A stretch of DNA of 64,000 nucleotides from Candidatus Peregrinibacteria bacterium (GCA_030649955.1 JAUSFD010000015.1:1-64000); one strand, 5' to 3'; counted from the first letter of the stretch, positions 15,920 to 25,155 are shown. Numbers and translations: made by a program. The notes: generated from the letters alone by a model not told the origin.

Positions 15920-16126
15920 AGAACGCCTACCACGCAACATCGCGAAGGGAAATTTTGCGATTCACGAGGCTGCTCAACTTTGCTATGCCCCTCACGTGCG
16001 GTGATGTCTGTGGTTTTTCTCGCGTTCTCCCTCCTTGTAGAACGGCATTCTTCTCTTCCATATGCAAGAAAGTCGGAGGGGATGTGCAGCATTCTTCGGT
16101 GTTCTAGCGGAAGGAGATTTCCTCAT

Positions 16127-16783
16127 GTGAAGATGGGGCCTATGTGGTCAGCTGTGCTCGACTTCGTCTTCCCGCGCTCTCCCCTGAAAGGGACAGAGGG
16201 GAAGCTCACTACGCTGGAGGAACTCACGCGCGAGCGCACGGATCCCGTTCTCCTCGAGGAGAGAGAACTGCGGGCACTCGGTCTCACCTCGGTTGATCGC
16301 ATCGTCGCGGCGGCGGAATACGGGAAGTCACCTCTCCTCAAGCAGACTATCCATCGATTCAAGTACATGAAGGTGCGATCGCTCCACATGCCACTCGCGG
16401 AGGTGTTGCTCACAGCGCTCCCACTCCTCGTACTAAACGATGACACCGTGCTCTGCGCGGTGCCGCTCCATTGGACGCGGAAGTTCTCTCGCGGATTCAA
16501 TCAGTCGGCGTTGCTCGCGCGCGTGGTAGGGGAGCGGGCGAGTATCCCTGTAGCGGATCTCCTGAAGCGCACGCGCCCGACGGGTCAGCAGATGAAGCGT
16601 GGGAGGGTTGCCCGTTTCTCGGCTATGACAAGCGCTTTTCGATGCACTGTATCTCCGGTCCCCGCGCACGTCATCCTCGTAGATGACCTCTCGACGACGG
16701 GAGCGACGCTCGATGCATGCGCGAAGGCGCTGAAGAGTGCTGGAGTGGAGAGGGTGGAGGGGTTGGTGGTGGCACATGGATGA
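16127..16783 (+). CDS. ComF-like phosphoribosyltransferase
   Basis: The 218-residue protein has the family's HRFKYMKVRSLHMPLAE region, RGFNQSALLARVV, and the PRPP-binding motif VILVDDLSTTGATLDACAKAL near the end. ComF proteins are linked to DNA uptake and replication restart in other bacteria; the reaction is not known. The usual N-terminal zinc-finger cysteines are absent. AAGGAG at 16111-16116 lies ten bases before the GTG at 16127, one of the few good Shine-Dalgarno sites here; ATG 16133 is an alternative. Confidence 0.8.
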   Translation: MKMGPMWSAVLDFVFPRSPLKGTEGKLTTLEELTRERTDPVLLEERELRALGLTSVDRIVAAAEYGKSPLLKQTIHRFKYMKVRSLHMPLAEVLLTALPLLVLNDDTVLCAVPLHWTRKFSRGFNQSALLARVVGERASIPVADLLKRTRPTGQQMKRGRVARFSAMTSAFRCTVSPVPAHVILVDDLSTTGATLDACAKALKSAGVERVEGLVVAHG

Positions 16784-16866
16784 AAGGCAGTCAGGGCAGC
16801 GAGGGCAGGGAAGGCAGCAGATGATCAGCGGTTGCCTTCATTGCCCTTCCTGCCTTTGCTGCCCTC
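16783..16866. repeat. inverted periodic element A3 (period 9)
   Basis: Left-arm units AAAGGCAGT, CAGGGCAGC, GAGGGCAGG, GAAGGCAGC; the right arm is inverted with the same spacing. It overlaps the comF stop codon region and precedes rseP. Confidence 0.8.
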
Positions 16867-17005
16867 TCTCCATCCGAGTCCATCGCATTCGGAATACCTC
16901 ACTGGCGATGTGCATTGCTACTGGTCACTCCTTCTTGTATCACTGCAACACGAGATACTGTGGAAAACTTTTCTGTTTTCCACGGGGACGTTAGGATCGC
17001 AGTCC

Positions 17006-18118
17006 ATGACGGTGCTCCTCTCCGCTCTCGCCTTCTTCATTCTGCTCACGGTGCTCGTGCTCATCCATGAGTGGGGGCACTTCATCGCGGCCCGGAAGAG
17101 CGGGGTGACTGTTGAGGAATTTGGCTTTGGTCTGCCACCGAGAGTGAAGACGCTCTTCTGGAAAGGAGGCACGCGTTTCTCCCTCAACTGGATTCCCTTC
17201 GGGGGATTTGTGCGCTTGCAAGGGGAGAACGCGGACACAGAGGCGCGCCGTACAGCACCCGGGAGTTTCGGGCGCGCGAGCATCCCCGCAAGGATTGTCA
17301 TCCTCACGGCGGGAGTGGCGATGAACTTCCTCTTTGCCATCCTCGTCTTCACGCTGGGATTCTCCGTGGGGCGATGGACGCCCACATACCTCTCGATCGA
17401 GGAGATGCAGGCTGCGGCGGATCGCGGCGAGATCCAGATGCAGTTGAGCGTGCTCATCGATGACGTTATCAGCGGTGGGGGAGCGGCCCAGGTGGGCGTG
17501 CCTCCCACGAGTATCCTGACGGCGATCGACGGGCAGCCGGTGCGCACTCCCGCAGATGTTCCGCCGCTCCAGGCGGGGAAGAAGACCGCGAAGTACACCG
17601 TGCTGACGGGGGAGAACTTCGCGGAGGAGAAGACCATCGACGTTCCGCTCGTGGAGGGGAAGTCCGGGGTGTCGCTGCGCTCCTTCCCGCGGGATCTCCA
17701 GTCGCCGCAGCGCTCCTTCCTCACGGCCATCGGGCTGTCGCTGCGCGAGGCGAAGGTGATGACGGAGCAGACGGTCATCGGGATGGCGAAGCTCTTCACG
17801 TCACTCGCACGGACAGGGCGCGTGCCAGAGGGGATCACGGGCATCGTCGGCATCGCACAGCTCACGCACGCGTCGGTGCAGGAGGGATTCATGACGTACC
17901 TCCGCTTAGCTGCACTCCTGAGCTTGAGCCTCGCTGTCCTCAACATCCTGCCGCTCCCGGCACTCGATGGCGGGCGCCTCCTCTTCGTCCTGTTCGAACT
18001 GGTGCGCAGACGCCCCGCCAATAGGCGATTCGAGCTCATGACGAACGCGATCGGCTTCGCGTTTCTCGTGCTCTTGATCCTCCTCATCACGTACCACGAC
18101 ATCCTGCGCCTCTTCTAA
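17006..18118 (+). CDS. rseP: RseP-type site-2 membrane metalloprotease
   Basis: The 370-residue intramembrane zinc protease (M50) has HEWGH at residues 21-25 in the first membrane segment and LPALDGG near residue 315 in a later one, giving the zinc ligands. The GFGLPPRVKTLFWKGGTRFSLN segment and a central PDZ-type region (about residues 120-230) match RseP/MmpA. It cleaves membrane-bound regulators or leftover signal peptides. Translation is taken from ATG 17006, preceded by TAGGA; an open upstream frame to 16832 runs through element A3. dnaA starts 64 bases downstream. Confidence 0.93.
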   Translation: MTVLLSALAFFILLTVLVLIHEWGHFIAARKSGVTVEEFGFGLPPRVKTLFWKGGTRFSLNWIPFGGFVRLQGENADTEARRTAPGSFGRASIPARIVILTAGVAMNFLFAILVFTLGFSVGRWTPTYLSIEEMQAAADRGEIQMQLSVLIDDVISGGGAAQVGVPPTSILTAIDGQPVRTPADVPPLQAGKKTAKYTVLTGENFAEEKTIDVPLVEGKSGVSLRSFPRDLQSPQRSFLTAIGLSLREAKVMTEQTVIGMAKLFTSLARTGRVPEGITGIVGIAQLTHASVQEGFMTYLRLAALLSLSLAVLNILPLPALDGGRLLFVLFELVRRRPANRRFELMTNAIGFAFLVLLILLITYHDILRLF

Positions 18119-18182
18119 CGGTGCAGTGTCCTCCTTGGTGGAACGCGCTTTCCGCGTCCACGCAGTTCCCTTCCCATCCCCA

Positions 18183-19637
18183 ATGACTGTCGTCTCTGCT
18201 GCGCCGGCTCGCTCCCTCACGGAGGCGGAGTGCAGGGATCTGTGGCTCGAGGTCCTCAAGCGCATGCAGGAAAAACTCCAGCGGAGTCAGTTCATCACGT
18301 GGTTCAAGGACACGACGATCCTCGGATTCGAGGAGGGGACGCTCGTCGTGGGGTTGCCGCTCCCGATGTCCCTCAACTGGCACCTGGAGCACTACCGCAG
18401 CATGACGCTGGAGATCGCGCAGGAACTCGCGGTGGACGTCCGCCAGGTCGTGTACAAGGTCGATGGGGGGCTCAAGGACAACCGGCAGCGGACGGTGAAC
18501 ATCCTCGAGCACTTCCCGGAGCCGAAGCGCAGGAAGCTCCCGGGGAAGCAGGAGGTGAAGCTCGCGGAGGGGCTCATCAGCAAGATCCTGAGCCCGCGCT
18601 ACACGCTTGAGAACTTCATCGTGGGATCCGGGAACCGGCTCGCACATGCTGCGTGCCAGGCGGTCGCTGCGCAGCCGGGCGGCAAGTACAATCCGCTTTT
18701 CCTCTACGGGGACGTTGGACTGGGGAAGACCCACCTCCTCCAGGCGACGGGCAACGGGATCCTCAAGCAAATGCCGAAAGCGACTGTCGTCTACACGACG
18801 ACGGAGGACTTCACGAACCAGGTGATCGAGGCGATCCAGCACCAGAAGATGGAGCAGTTCCGGCGCCGATACCGTCCGGTGGATGTCCTCATCATCGACG
18901 ACGTGCAGTTCCTCGCGAACAAGGAGCGCACGCAGGAGGAGTTCTTCCACACCTTCAATGCGCTCTACGAGGAGCGGAAGCAAATCATCATCTCCGCGGA
19001 CCGGCCGCCGAAGGAGCTCCAGCTGGAGGATCGCTTGGTCTCGCGCTTCGAGCGCGGCATGATCGCGGATGTGAGCTCGCCAGACTACGAGACGCGCCTC
19101 GCGATCCTCGTGGAGAAAGCTGCGGAGTACCAGATCTTCATCGATATGGTCGTGCTGCAGTTCATCGCGGAGCACGTGACTACGAACGTACGCGAGCTTG
19201 AGGGGATCCTCATGCAGGCGGTCGCTCAGTACGAGCTGGAGCAGCGCATGCCCACGGTGAAGAGCATCTCGGAGATCATGCGCAAGCTCAGCAAGGACCC
19301 GTACGCGGAGCCCGAGCAGGTCGGCTTCGATCTCCCTCCCAAGCGTGCTGTCACCTTTCAGGATGTCGTGGAGTCCGTGAGCCGCTACTACTCCGTCTCT
19401 GTGCAGGACATGATCGGGGCATCGCGCGTGCGCGAGATCCTCATGCCGCGCCAGATCGTCATGTACCTGGGGAAGCGCTACCTGCGCATCAGCTACGTGC
19501 GCCTGGGCGAGCTCTTCAGTAACCGTGACCACACGACGGTGATGAACGCGGTTGGGAAGATCGAGGCGAAACTGCAGAACGATCCACAGCTGCTGAGGGA
19601 AGTGCGGGCTCTCGAGCAGGAGTTGGCGCTGGCGTGA
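18183..19637 (+). CDS. dnaA: chromosomal replication initiator DnaA
   Basis: The 484-residue AAA+ initiator has domain I near residues 12-90 (LWLEVLKRMQEKL, SQFITWFKDT), Walker A GDVGLGKTHLLQ (about 176-187), Walker B VLIIDDVQFLANKE, and domain IV DNA-binding helices with LGELFSNRDHTTVMNAV. ATG 18183 is chosen because domain I starts soon after; the frame is open from 18126. The leader lacks a Shine-Dalgarno site. There is no dnaN next to it and no clear TTATCCACA boxes, so the origin is probably elsewhere. Confidence 0.96.
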   Translation: MTVVSAAPARSLTEAECRDLWLEVLKRMQEKLQRSQFITWFKDTTILGFEEGTLVVGLPLPMSLNWHLEHYRSMTLEIAQELAVDVRQVVYKVDGGLKDNRQRTVNILEHFPEPKRRKLPGKQEVKLAEGLISKILSPRYTLENFIVGSGNRLAHAACQAVAAQPGGKYNPLFLYGDVGLGKTHLLQATGNGILKQMPKATVVYTTTEDFTNQVIEAIQHQKMEQFRRRYRPVDVLIIDDVQFLANKERTQEEFFHTFNALYEERKQIIISADRPPKELQLEDRLVSRFERGMIADVSSPDYETRLAILVEKAAEYQIFIDMVVLQFIAEHVTTNVRELEGILMQAVAQYELEQRMPTVKSISEIMRKLSKDPYAEPEQVGFDLPPKRAVTFQDVVESVSRYYSVSVQDMIGASRVREILMPRQIVMYLGKRYLRISYVRLGELFSNRDHTTVMNAVGKIEAKLQNDPQLLREVRALEQELALA

Positions 19638-19639
19638 GG

Positions 19640-19790
19640 GAGTGCCCTCATCCCCAACCCTTCTCCCGGATGCGGGAGAAGGGAGCACTATTCAAGAACA
19701 ACAAACAGTTCCCTCTCCCGAGTCCGGGAGAGGGCGAGGGCTCGCCCGTCCGGAGCTCCAGAGAGCGAAGGCGGGTGAGGGCAGGTGTCT
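19640..19790. repeat. palindromic GC-rich repeat between dnaA and thrS
   Basis: Two strong hairpins at 19658-19683 (CCCTTCTCCCG with its complement) and 19711-19734 (CCCTCTCCCG with its complement) are nested between outer TGCCCTCA and GTGAGGGCA arms. They could terminate dnaA transcription. The sequence style differs from the periodic elements elsewhere in the window. Confidence 0.6.
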
Positions 19791-19824
19791 GGTATCCTCC
19801 CACCCTTTCCGCTAGCCTAACCGC

Positions 19825-22143
19825 ATGAACGCGTCCCTTGATACCTACTCCAAACTGATTGAACTTCTCGATCAGAACGGCGCACAGTACAGGCTGATTG
19901 ATCATCCACCGGAAGGGCGGACGGAGATTGTGAGTAGAATGCGTGGAAACAAGGTGTCTCAGGCAGCTAATTGCATTGTTGTCATGGTGAAAATTGGCAA
20001 GAAGACGACAAAGTTCATCCTGGCAGTCTATCCTGCGGACAAAAAGCTAGATCTCGAAGCTGTGAAAGAACTCTTCAAGGGAACCTATGTGTCCTTTGCA
20101 AGCAAGGATATTGCCGAGCGACTTGCACGAAGTGTGCTCGGTACAGTGCTTCCGTTCTCTTTGCATGACGATTTGGAGCTCATTGTTGATCCTTTGCTTC
20201 TAGAGAATGAGGAGATTTTCTTTAATGCAGCTCGGTTAGATCGATCTATGGCATTGAAGAAAGACGATTACGTCAGGATTGCGCAGCCGCGACTGGAGAA
20301 CATTGTTCAGTCATCGAAGCCGACAGTGAAGGCCAAGGCCGAACCGAAGGTCGACGACCTCTACAAGCTTCGACACTCACTCGCCCACGCGCTGGCGCAG
20401 GCTGTGTTGAAGCTGTGGCCGGGGACGAAGATCACCATTGGGCCGCCCATCGACTACGGGTGCTACTACGACTTCCTCTTCGCGAAGCCGATTTCCGAGG
20501 AGGATTTCCCGGCGATCGAGCGGGAGATGCGCAAGATCATCAATCAGGGTCAGACGTTCCGATCCGAATCGTTGAAGGTCGCTGATGCGAAGAAGTTCTG
20601 GAAGGAGCGTGAGCAGCCGTTCAAGGTCGAGCTCATCGAGGACTTGGCGAAGAACGAGAAGGTGAAGGAGGTGACGCACTACGCGAACATCGGGCCCAAG
20701 GGTGAGGAGACGTTCGTGGATCTCTGCCGCGGTGGACACGTTTCGAGCATGAAGGAGATCCCCGCGGATGCCTTCAAGATCATGAGCCTCGCTGGGGCGT
20801 ACTGGAGAGGGGATGAGAAGCGTGAGCAGCTCACGCGGCTCTACGTTGCGGCATTCCCTTCGAAGAAGGAGCTCGAGGAACATCTGAAGATGATCGAGGA
20901 AGCGAAGCGAAGAGATCATCGCAAGCTAGGGAAGGAGCTCGATCTCTTCACCTTCAGCGAGGACGTGGGGCCGGGACTCCCGCTCTGGACGCCCAAGGGC
21001 ACGATCATCGCGGATGAGATCGAGAACCTGGCGAAGGAAATGGAGAGCGCAGGCGGGTACCTGCGTGTCCGCACGCCGCACATCGCGAAGGGTGCGCTCT
21101 ACGAGAAGACGGGGCACCTCGCTCACTACAAGCAGTCGATGTTCCCGCCCATGAAGATCAAAGGTGAGGAGGGAGAGTACTACCTGAAGCCGATGAACTG
21201 CCCGCACCACCACCAAATTTACGCATGCCAACCGCGCAGCTACCGCGATCTCCCCATCCGCCTCGCCGAGTATGGTCACTGTTACCGCTACGAGGACAGC
21301 GGTGCGCTCTTCGGCCTCATGCGCGTGCGCTCGCTCACGATGAACGATGCCCACATCTACTGCACAGAGGAGCAGTTCCAGGACGAGTTCAACGCGGTCA
21401 TCGATCTCTACATCAAGTACTTCGCCCTCTTCAACATCGACCGCTACGTCATGCGTCTGTCGCTCCATGACCCGAAGGAACTAGGGAAGAAGTATGTGGA
21501 TGCCCCGGAGCTGTGGGTGCGCACGGAGGAGATGGTGCGCGTGGCGATGAAGAAGAAGGGAGTGAACTTCGTGGAAGTTCCCAATGAGGCGGCGTTCTAC
21601 GGGCCGAAGATTGATGTGCAAATCTGGAGCGCCATCGGACGCGAGTTCACCCTCGCCACGAACCAAGTCGACTTCGATGTCCCGGGAAAGCTCGGGCTCT
21701 CGTACACGGCGAGTGATGGGAGTGCCAAGGTACCGCTCTGCATCCACCGCGCTCCACTCTCCACGCACGAGCGCCTGATCGGATTCTTGATCGAGCACTT
21801 CGCCGGGCATTTCCCGCTCTGGCTCGCTCCGATTCAAGTTGCGATGGTCCCCGTTGCAGAAGCGCATGCCGCAGAGGCGAAGAAGCGTGAGGCGGAACTC
21901 AAGAAGGCCGGCATCCGTACTCTCTGGCTCGATCCAACCGAGTCCCTGGGGAAGCGCATCCGCTACGGCGAGTCGCAGAAGATTCCCTACCTCCTCGTCA
22001 TCGGTGACCGCGAAGTCGCAGAAGCCTCTGTCGCGGTGCGAAATGTGGGTACGAAGGCTCAAGTCACTGTGCCCTTCGCGGAATTCCTCACAAAGACAGT
22101 GGAAGATATCCGAGTGAGACGGTTGGCAGCGTCCGTCGGATAA
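19825..22143 (+). CDS. thrS: threonyl-tRNA synthetase with N-terminal YbaK-like domain
   Basis: This 772-residue fusion has a YbaK/aaRS-associated-type domain at about residues 1-160: YRLIDHPPEGRTEIVSR, KFILAVYPADKKLDL, NEEIFFNAARLDRSMAL. It occupies the place of the usual TGS domain. The editing domain follows, with HSLAH (184-188) and CRGGH (301-305). The class II core has MNCPHHH (C459), RYEDSGALFGLMRVR and DAH (H510); the anticodon-binding domain ends the protein. YbaK proteins deacylate mischarged tRNAs; at the position usually held by their lysine (QAAKxIV) I read N (QAANCIV), so activity is uncertain. TAGCCT ends six bases before the ATG. Confidence 0.9.
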   Translation: MNASLDTYSKLIELLDQNGAQYRLIDHPPEGRTEIVSRMRGNKVSQAANCIVVMVKIGKKTTKFILAVYPADKKLDLEAVKELFKGTYVSFASKDIAERLARSVLGTVLPFSLHDDLELIVDPLLLENEEIFFNAARLDRSMALKKDDYVRIAQPRLENIVQSSKPTVKAKAEPKVDDLYKLRHSLAHALAQAVLKLWPGTKITIGPPIDYGCYYDFLFAKPISEEDFPAIEREMRKIINQGQTFRSESLKVADAKKFWKEREQPFKVELIEDLAKNEKVKEVTHYANIGPKGEETFVDLCRGGHVSSMKEIPADAFKIMSLAGAYWRGDEKREQLTRLYVAAFPSKKELEEHLKMIEEAKRRDHRKLGKELDLFTFSEDVGPGLPLWTPKGTIIADEIENLAKEMESAGGYLRVRTPHIAKGALYEKTGHLAHYKQSMFPPMKIKGEEGEYYLKPMNCPHHHQIYACQPRSYRDLPIRLAEYGHCYRYEDSGALFGLMRVRSLTMNDAHIYCTEEQFQDEFNAVIDLYIKYFALFNIDRYVMRLSLHDPKELGKKYVDAPELWVRTEEMVRVAMKKKGVNFVEVPNEAAFYGPKIDVQIWSAIGREFTLATNQVDFDVPGKLGLSYTASDGSAKVPLCIHRAPLSTHERLIGFLIEHFAGHFPLWLAPIQVAMVPVAEAHAAEAKKREAELKKAGIRTLWLDPTESLGKRIRYGESQKIPYLLVIGDREVAEASVAVRNVGTKAQVTVPFAEFLTKTVEDIRVRRLAASVG

Positions 22144-22256
22144 ATTGTTCTATTGCTATATTGTCATATTGTTCGCAGGCGATTCGCTGAGGTGTTTGTG
22201 GGCAATCGAGAGCCAGATGCTTGCAGCAATAGAGCAATAGAACAATATGACAATTT
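22143..22256. repeat. inverted periodic element E (period 8)
   Basis: The left arm reads ATTGTTCT, ATTGCTAT, ATTGTCAT, ATTGTTCG; the right arm reads AGCAATAG, AGCAATAG, AACAATAT, GACAATTT. It starts at the thrS stop codon and ends just before the lgt promoter. Confidence 0.8.
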
Positions 22257-22282
22257 TCATGGTGCTCTGGTAGCCTACTGCC

Positions 22283-23206
22283 ATGTTTGAAGCGTTTGAA
22301 GTGGGCCCATTTTTGATCTGGACGCGACTCGTGTTCATGCTGCTGGGGATTTGGCTCTCTGTGGAGTTCTTCCTGCGCCTCGCACGGAGTGCGAACCTCT
22401 CCCTCAGCGACTTCCAGGAGCATCCCTGGCGCTACACTCTCACGTTCGCGCTCGCGGGGCGCCTGTTCGCCATCCTCGCGGAGTACCGCGTGTATTTGAA
22501 GGATCCTCTGCAAATGATTTTCATCACTGATGGGAGATTCAGCTTCCTTGGGGGGGCGATAGGGATCGGGACCGTGCTCTTCTTCGCGACGAAGAACCAG
22601 CGCTCCACGTTTCTCCAGTGGCTCGATGTGCTGCTCCCGGCCGCGTGCTTTGGTCTCTTCTTCGGGTGGCTGGGGTCCTTCTTCTCCGGGCAGGCGTACG
22701 GGAATCCCACGGACATGTTCTGGGGGGTGAGCTACGAACTCATGAGTGTCCGGTACACCGTTCCCATCCACCCCGTGCAGCTCTACTACGCGCTCTTCTA
22801 CTTCTTCCTCACGTTCCTCCTCCTCGTCATCCGCAAGAAGGCGAAACGCGTGGGGGCAGAGACGCTCTGCGGTATCTTCTTCGCCTCGCTGGCTACCTTC
22901 ATCTTCGAGTCCTTTCGCGGGGACTTCGGCATTCCCGTGTTCGCCACCCGCATGGACTTCGTACTCATGATCATCCTCTTCCTGAGTTTGGGGATCTTCG
23001 CCGCCGTGGAGCTCAAAGTCTCTGAACGGGCGATGCTGGTGTACCAGGCGACACTCCTCCTCGTCTTCACGGTCTACGTCTTCCTCCGGCCACACCTTCC
23101 CTTCGCGACGTTCCAGCTGCGCTTCAGCCAGCTCCTCGCCATCCTCGCCATCCTGGCGACGACAGTCTACGTCGTTATCCATCGCAGGAAGTATCCTCAT
23201 CTCTGA
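22283..23206 (+). CDS. divergent Lgt-family membrane protein
   Basis: The 307-residue protein with about seven to eight membrane segments resembles prolipoprotein diacylglyceryl transferase, which attaches diacylglycerol to lipobox cysteines. Recognisable are FALAGRLFAILAEY, RFSFLGGAIGIG, FGWLGSFFSGQAYGNPT, the HPVQLYYALFYF signature and ESFRGDFG. However, the position of E. coli H103 in the SFHGG motif is L here, and the GRxxNF motif (R143, N146) reads GWLGSF, so key residues are missing. It may be a different transferase or a non-enzymatic relative. TAGCCT ends six bases before the ATG. Confidence 0.7.
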   Translation: MFEAFEVGPFLIWTRLVFMLLGIWLSVEFFLRLARSANLSLSDFQEHPWRYTLTFALAGRLFAILAEYRVYLKDPLQMIFITDGRFSFLGGAIGIGTVLFFATKNQRSTFLQWLDVLLPAACFGLFFGWLGSFFSGQAYGNPTDMFWGVSYELMSVRYTVPIHPVQLYYALFYFFLTFLLLVIRKKAKRVGAETLCGIFFASLATFIFESFRGDFGIPVFATRMDFVLMIILFLSLGIFAAVELKVSERAMLVYQATLLLVFTVYVFLRPHLPFATFQLRFSQLLAILAILATTVYVVIHRRKYPHL

Positions 23207-23211
23207 GGAGA

Positions 23212-23330
23212 AAATTCCAATCTTCAACATTCAAGTGTCAAGAAATGATCAAAGCATTCAAGGAGAGGAAGTTTTCCTCTTTTTGATTTGGGACTTTCTT
23301 GGAAGTTGTGAGTTGAATGTTGAAACTTTT
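23212..23330. repeat. inverted periodic element F (period 7)
   Basis: Left-arm units ATTCCAA, TCTTCAA, CATTCAA, GTGTCAA; right-arm units TTGGAAG, TTGTGAG, TTGAATG, TTGAAAC. It lies between the lgt-like gene and the next promoter. Confidence 0.75.
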
Positions 23331-23383
23331 CCTCTGTTCCCATTGTGGACTCCCATCTCTCTCACCCGCTATAGTGCTCCCGT

Positions 23384-23800
23384 ATGTCCTCCCTCCAAGC
23401 CTTCCTCGCCTCCACCGTCACGCTCGTTTCCGATGACCCGTGGCTGAGGACAGTGCAGCTTTCGCTCCTGGGGCTCGGCTCCGTGCTCGTCTTCCTCGTG
23501 TTCTACGCAACGAAGGATATCCTGCTTCGCACGCGGTCCTTCCCGTACCAGTGCGGTTCCATTCTGCTCGTTGCTGCCCTCCCCATGGTGGGGTTCCTCC
23601 TCTACCTCCTCATTCGCCCGGCGCGCACCATCAAAGAACGCGAACTCGAGACGATGCTCCGCCGCCTCCTTGCCGAGGCGAAGAAGGACGACGTCCTGGA
23701 GAAGAAGAAACACCAGAATCCGTCGCAGGGCAGGAAGGAAGCAGAGAAAGGGGCTTCCTCCAAGGAGTCGCCTGCGCTAGCATCCACTGCCCGCAAATGA
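23384..23800 (+). CDS. two-TM membrane protein, 138 aa
   Basis: Two hydrophobic segments (LSLLGLGSVLVFLVFY and SILLVAALPMVGFLLYLLI, about residues 26-78) are followed by a charged Lys/Glu/Ser-rich cytoplasmic tail. No named family recognised. TATAGT (23370-23375) ends eight bases before the ATG, suggesting a leaderless mRNA. It is the first of three closely spaced genes ending with corA. Confidence 0.65.
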   Translation: MSSLQAFLASTVTLVSDDPWLRTVQLSLLGLGSVLVFLVFYATKDILLRTRSFPYQCGSILLVAALPMVGFLLYLLIRPARTIKERELETMLRRLLAEAKKDDVLEKKKHQNPSQGRKEAEKGASSKESPALASTARK

Positions 23801-23812
23801 CCCCCACTCCCC

Positions 23813-24217
23813 ATGGATCTCCTCACGTACCTCTTCTGGCCCAATCCCGGGAACACCTCGTACGATAATCCGAAGGTGATGGCCCTCATCGCTGCTGGTG
23901 CCGGATTCGTGGTGCTGGGTCTCCTCGTGAAGCTCTGGCGGAGGAAGATGACGAATACCGTGACGAAGAAGCTCACGCGCTCCTGGGCGGGTGCCGCGTT
24001 CTGGTTCGGCGCAATCGCACTCCTGCTCGTCGTGTCACGCGCGGAGCAGATCCAGTTCCTCTCTATGCGCATCCTCTGGTTCGTGTGGGCACTCGCACTC
24101 CTCCTGTACGGCATCTTCCAGTGGAAGAACTTCCGCATGCGGCACTACCAGGTGCTCCCCCGCGAGACGAGCTACGATCCTCGTGAAAAATACTTGCCCG
24201 GCAAAGGCAAACGGTAG
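23813..24217 (+). CDS. three-TM membrane protein, 134 aa
   Basis: Three hydrophobic segments (about residues 24-42, 60-75 and 88-103) end in a basic C-terminus (RMRHYQVLPRE, GKGKR). I do not recognise a named family. The ATG is 12 bases after the preceding stop and follows CCCCACTCCCC, without a Shine-Dalgarno site. Likely cotranscribed with its two neighbours. Confidence 0.6.
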   Translation: MDLLTYLFWPNPGNTSYDNPKVMALIAAGAGFVVLGLLVKLWRRKMTNTVTKKLTRSWAGAAFWFGAIALLLVVSRAEQIQFLSMRILWFVWALALLLYGIFQWKNFRMRHYQVLPRETSYDPREKYLPGKGKR

Positions 24218-24243
24218 TATCCGGTCTCCCTCCGCTCTCCCGC

Positions 24244-25155
24244 ATGCGGTCCTTCACGCACCAGCAGTTCACGTGGCTCGATTACCCCAAACCCGAGGAG
24301 CGGGAGCTTCGCGTCCTCCAGCAGAAGTACAACTTCCACGACCTCGACATCGAGGACTGCTTGAGCGAGCACGAGCGGCCGAAGATCGAGGAGTACGACA
24401 ACTACCTCTTCCTCGTCTTCCATATCCCGTACCTCGCAAAGGGCACGGACCGGATTCGCAAGGTGGAGGTGAATATCTTCCTGGGTCAGGACTACATCAT
24501 CACCGTCCACTCGGACGAGATTCCAGTGATCGACGAGCTCGGGAAGCAAGTGACGGATTCGCAGAGCAGACTCGATGAACTGTTCCGTCAGGGGACGGGG
24601 TTTTTCCTCTACGAGCTTGTCGAGGAGCTCTTCGACGACGGCTTCCCCATCCTCGATAGGATCCGCAAGAAACTCCGGTCGCTGGAGACGGAACTCTTCG
24701 ACAGTGATGCAGAAGTGGACATCCTGCGCGAGATCATGTCCCTCAAGCACAACATCATCACGATGCGCAGTATCCTCCTCCCACAGCGATCCCTCATCGC
24801 GATGCTCGAGCACAAGCACAGCAAGTTCATCAGCGAAGAACTCGGGATCTACTTCGGCGACGTGCTGGACGCCATCGAGCGCCAGTGGTCCCTGCTCGAG
24901 ACGGCGAAGGAACTCTGCGAAGCGCTGGAGGACACCTACGAGTCCATTCTCCGCCACAAGTCCAATACGGTCATCGTCCTGCTCACGATCTTCTCCGTGA
25001 CGATGCTGCCGCTCACGTTCATCACGAACTTGTACGGAATGAATGTGCCGCTCCCGCTCCAGGAGCATCCGATGAGCTTCTTCCTGCTGCTCGGACTCAT
25101 GGCGACGATCCTGGTGGGGACCATCGGGTACTTCGTCTGGAAGAAGTGGCTGTAG
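24244..25155 (+). CDS. corA: CorA-family divalent cation channel
   Basis: The 303-residue protein has the CorA plan: a large acidic N-terminal cytoplasmic domain, a long helix, and two C-terminal membrane segments with the selectivity motif YGMN (about residues 263-266) at the end of the first. FHDLDIEDCLSEHERPKIEEYDNYLFLVFHIP is the typical start region. It mediates Mg2+ (or Co2+/Ni2+) uptake as a pentamer. It is the last gene of a run starting at 23384, 26 bases after its neighbour. Confidence 0.93.
   Translation: MRSFTHQQFTWLDYPKPEERELRVLQQKYNFHDLDIEDCLSEHERPKIEEYDNYLFLVFHIPYLAKGTDRIRKVEVNIFLGQDYIITVHSDEIPVIDELGKQVTDSQSRLDELFRQGTGFFLYELVEELFDDGFPILDRIRKKLRSLETELFDSDAEVDILREIMSLKHNIITMRSILLPQRSLIAMLEHKHSKFISEELGIYFGDVLDAIERQWSLLETAKELCEALEDTYESILRHKSNTVIVLLTIFSVTMLPLTFITNLYGMNVPLPLQEHPMSFFLLLGLMATILVGTIGYFVWKKWL

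Noticed and set aside
15980-16126. Longer N-terminus of the ComF-like protein
   Set aside because: The extension has no family similarity, and a good Shine-Dalgarno site points to the GTG at 16127.
18087-19688. 533-codon frame antisense to dnaA
   Set aside because: Shadow of dnaA codon usage, no recognisable domain.
18119-19824. Replication origin next to dnaA
   Set aside because: No cluster of DnaA boxes, no AT-rich unwinding region and no dnaN; the gap holds a GC-rich palindromic repeat.
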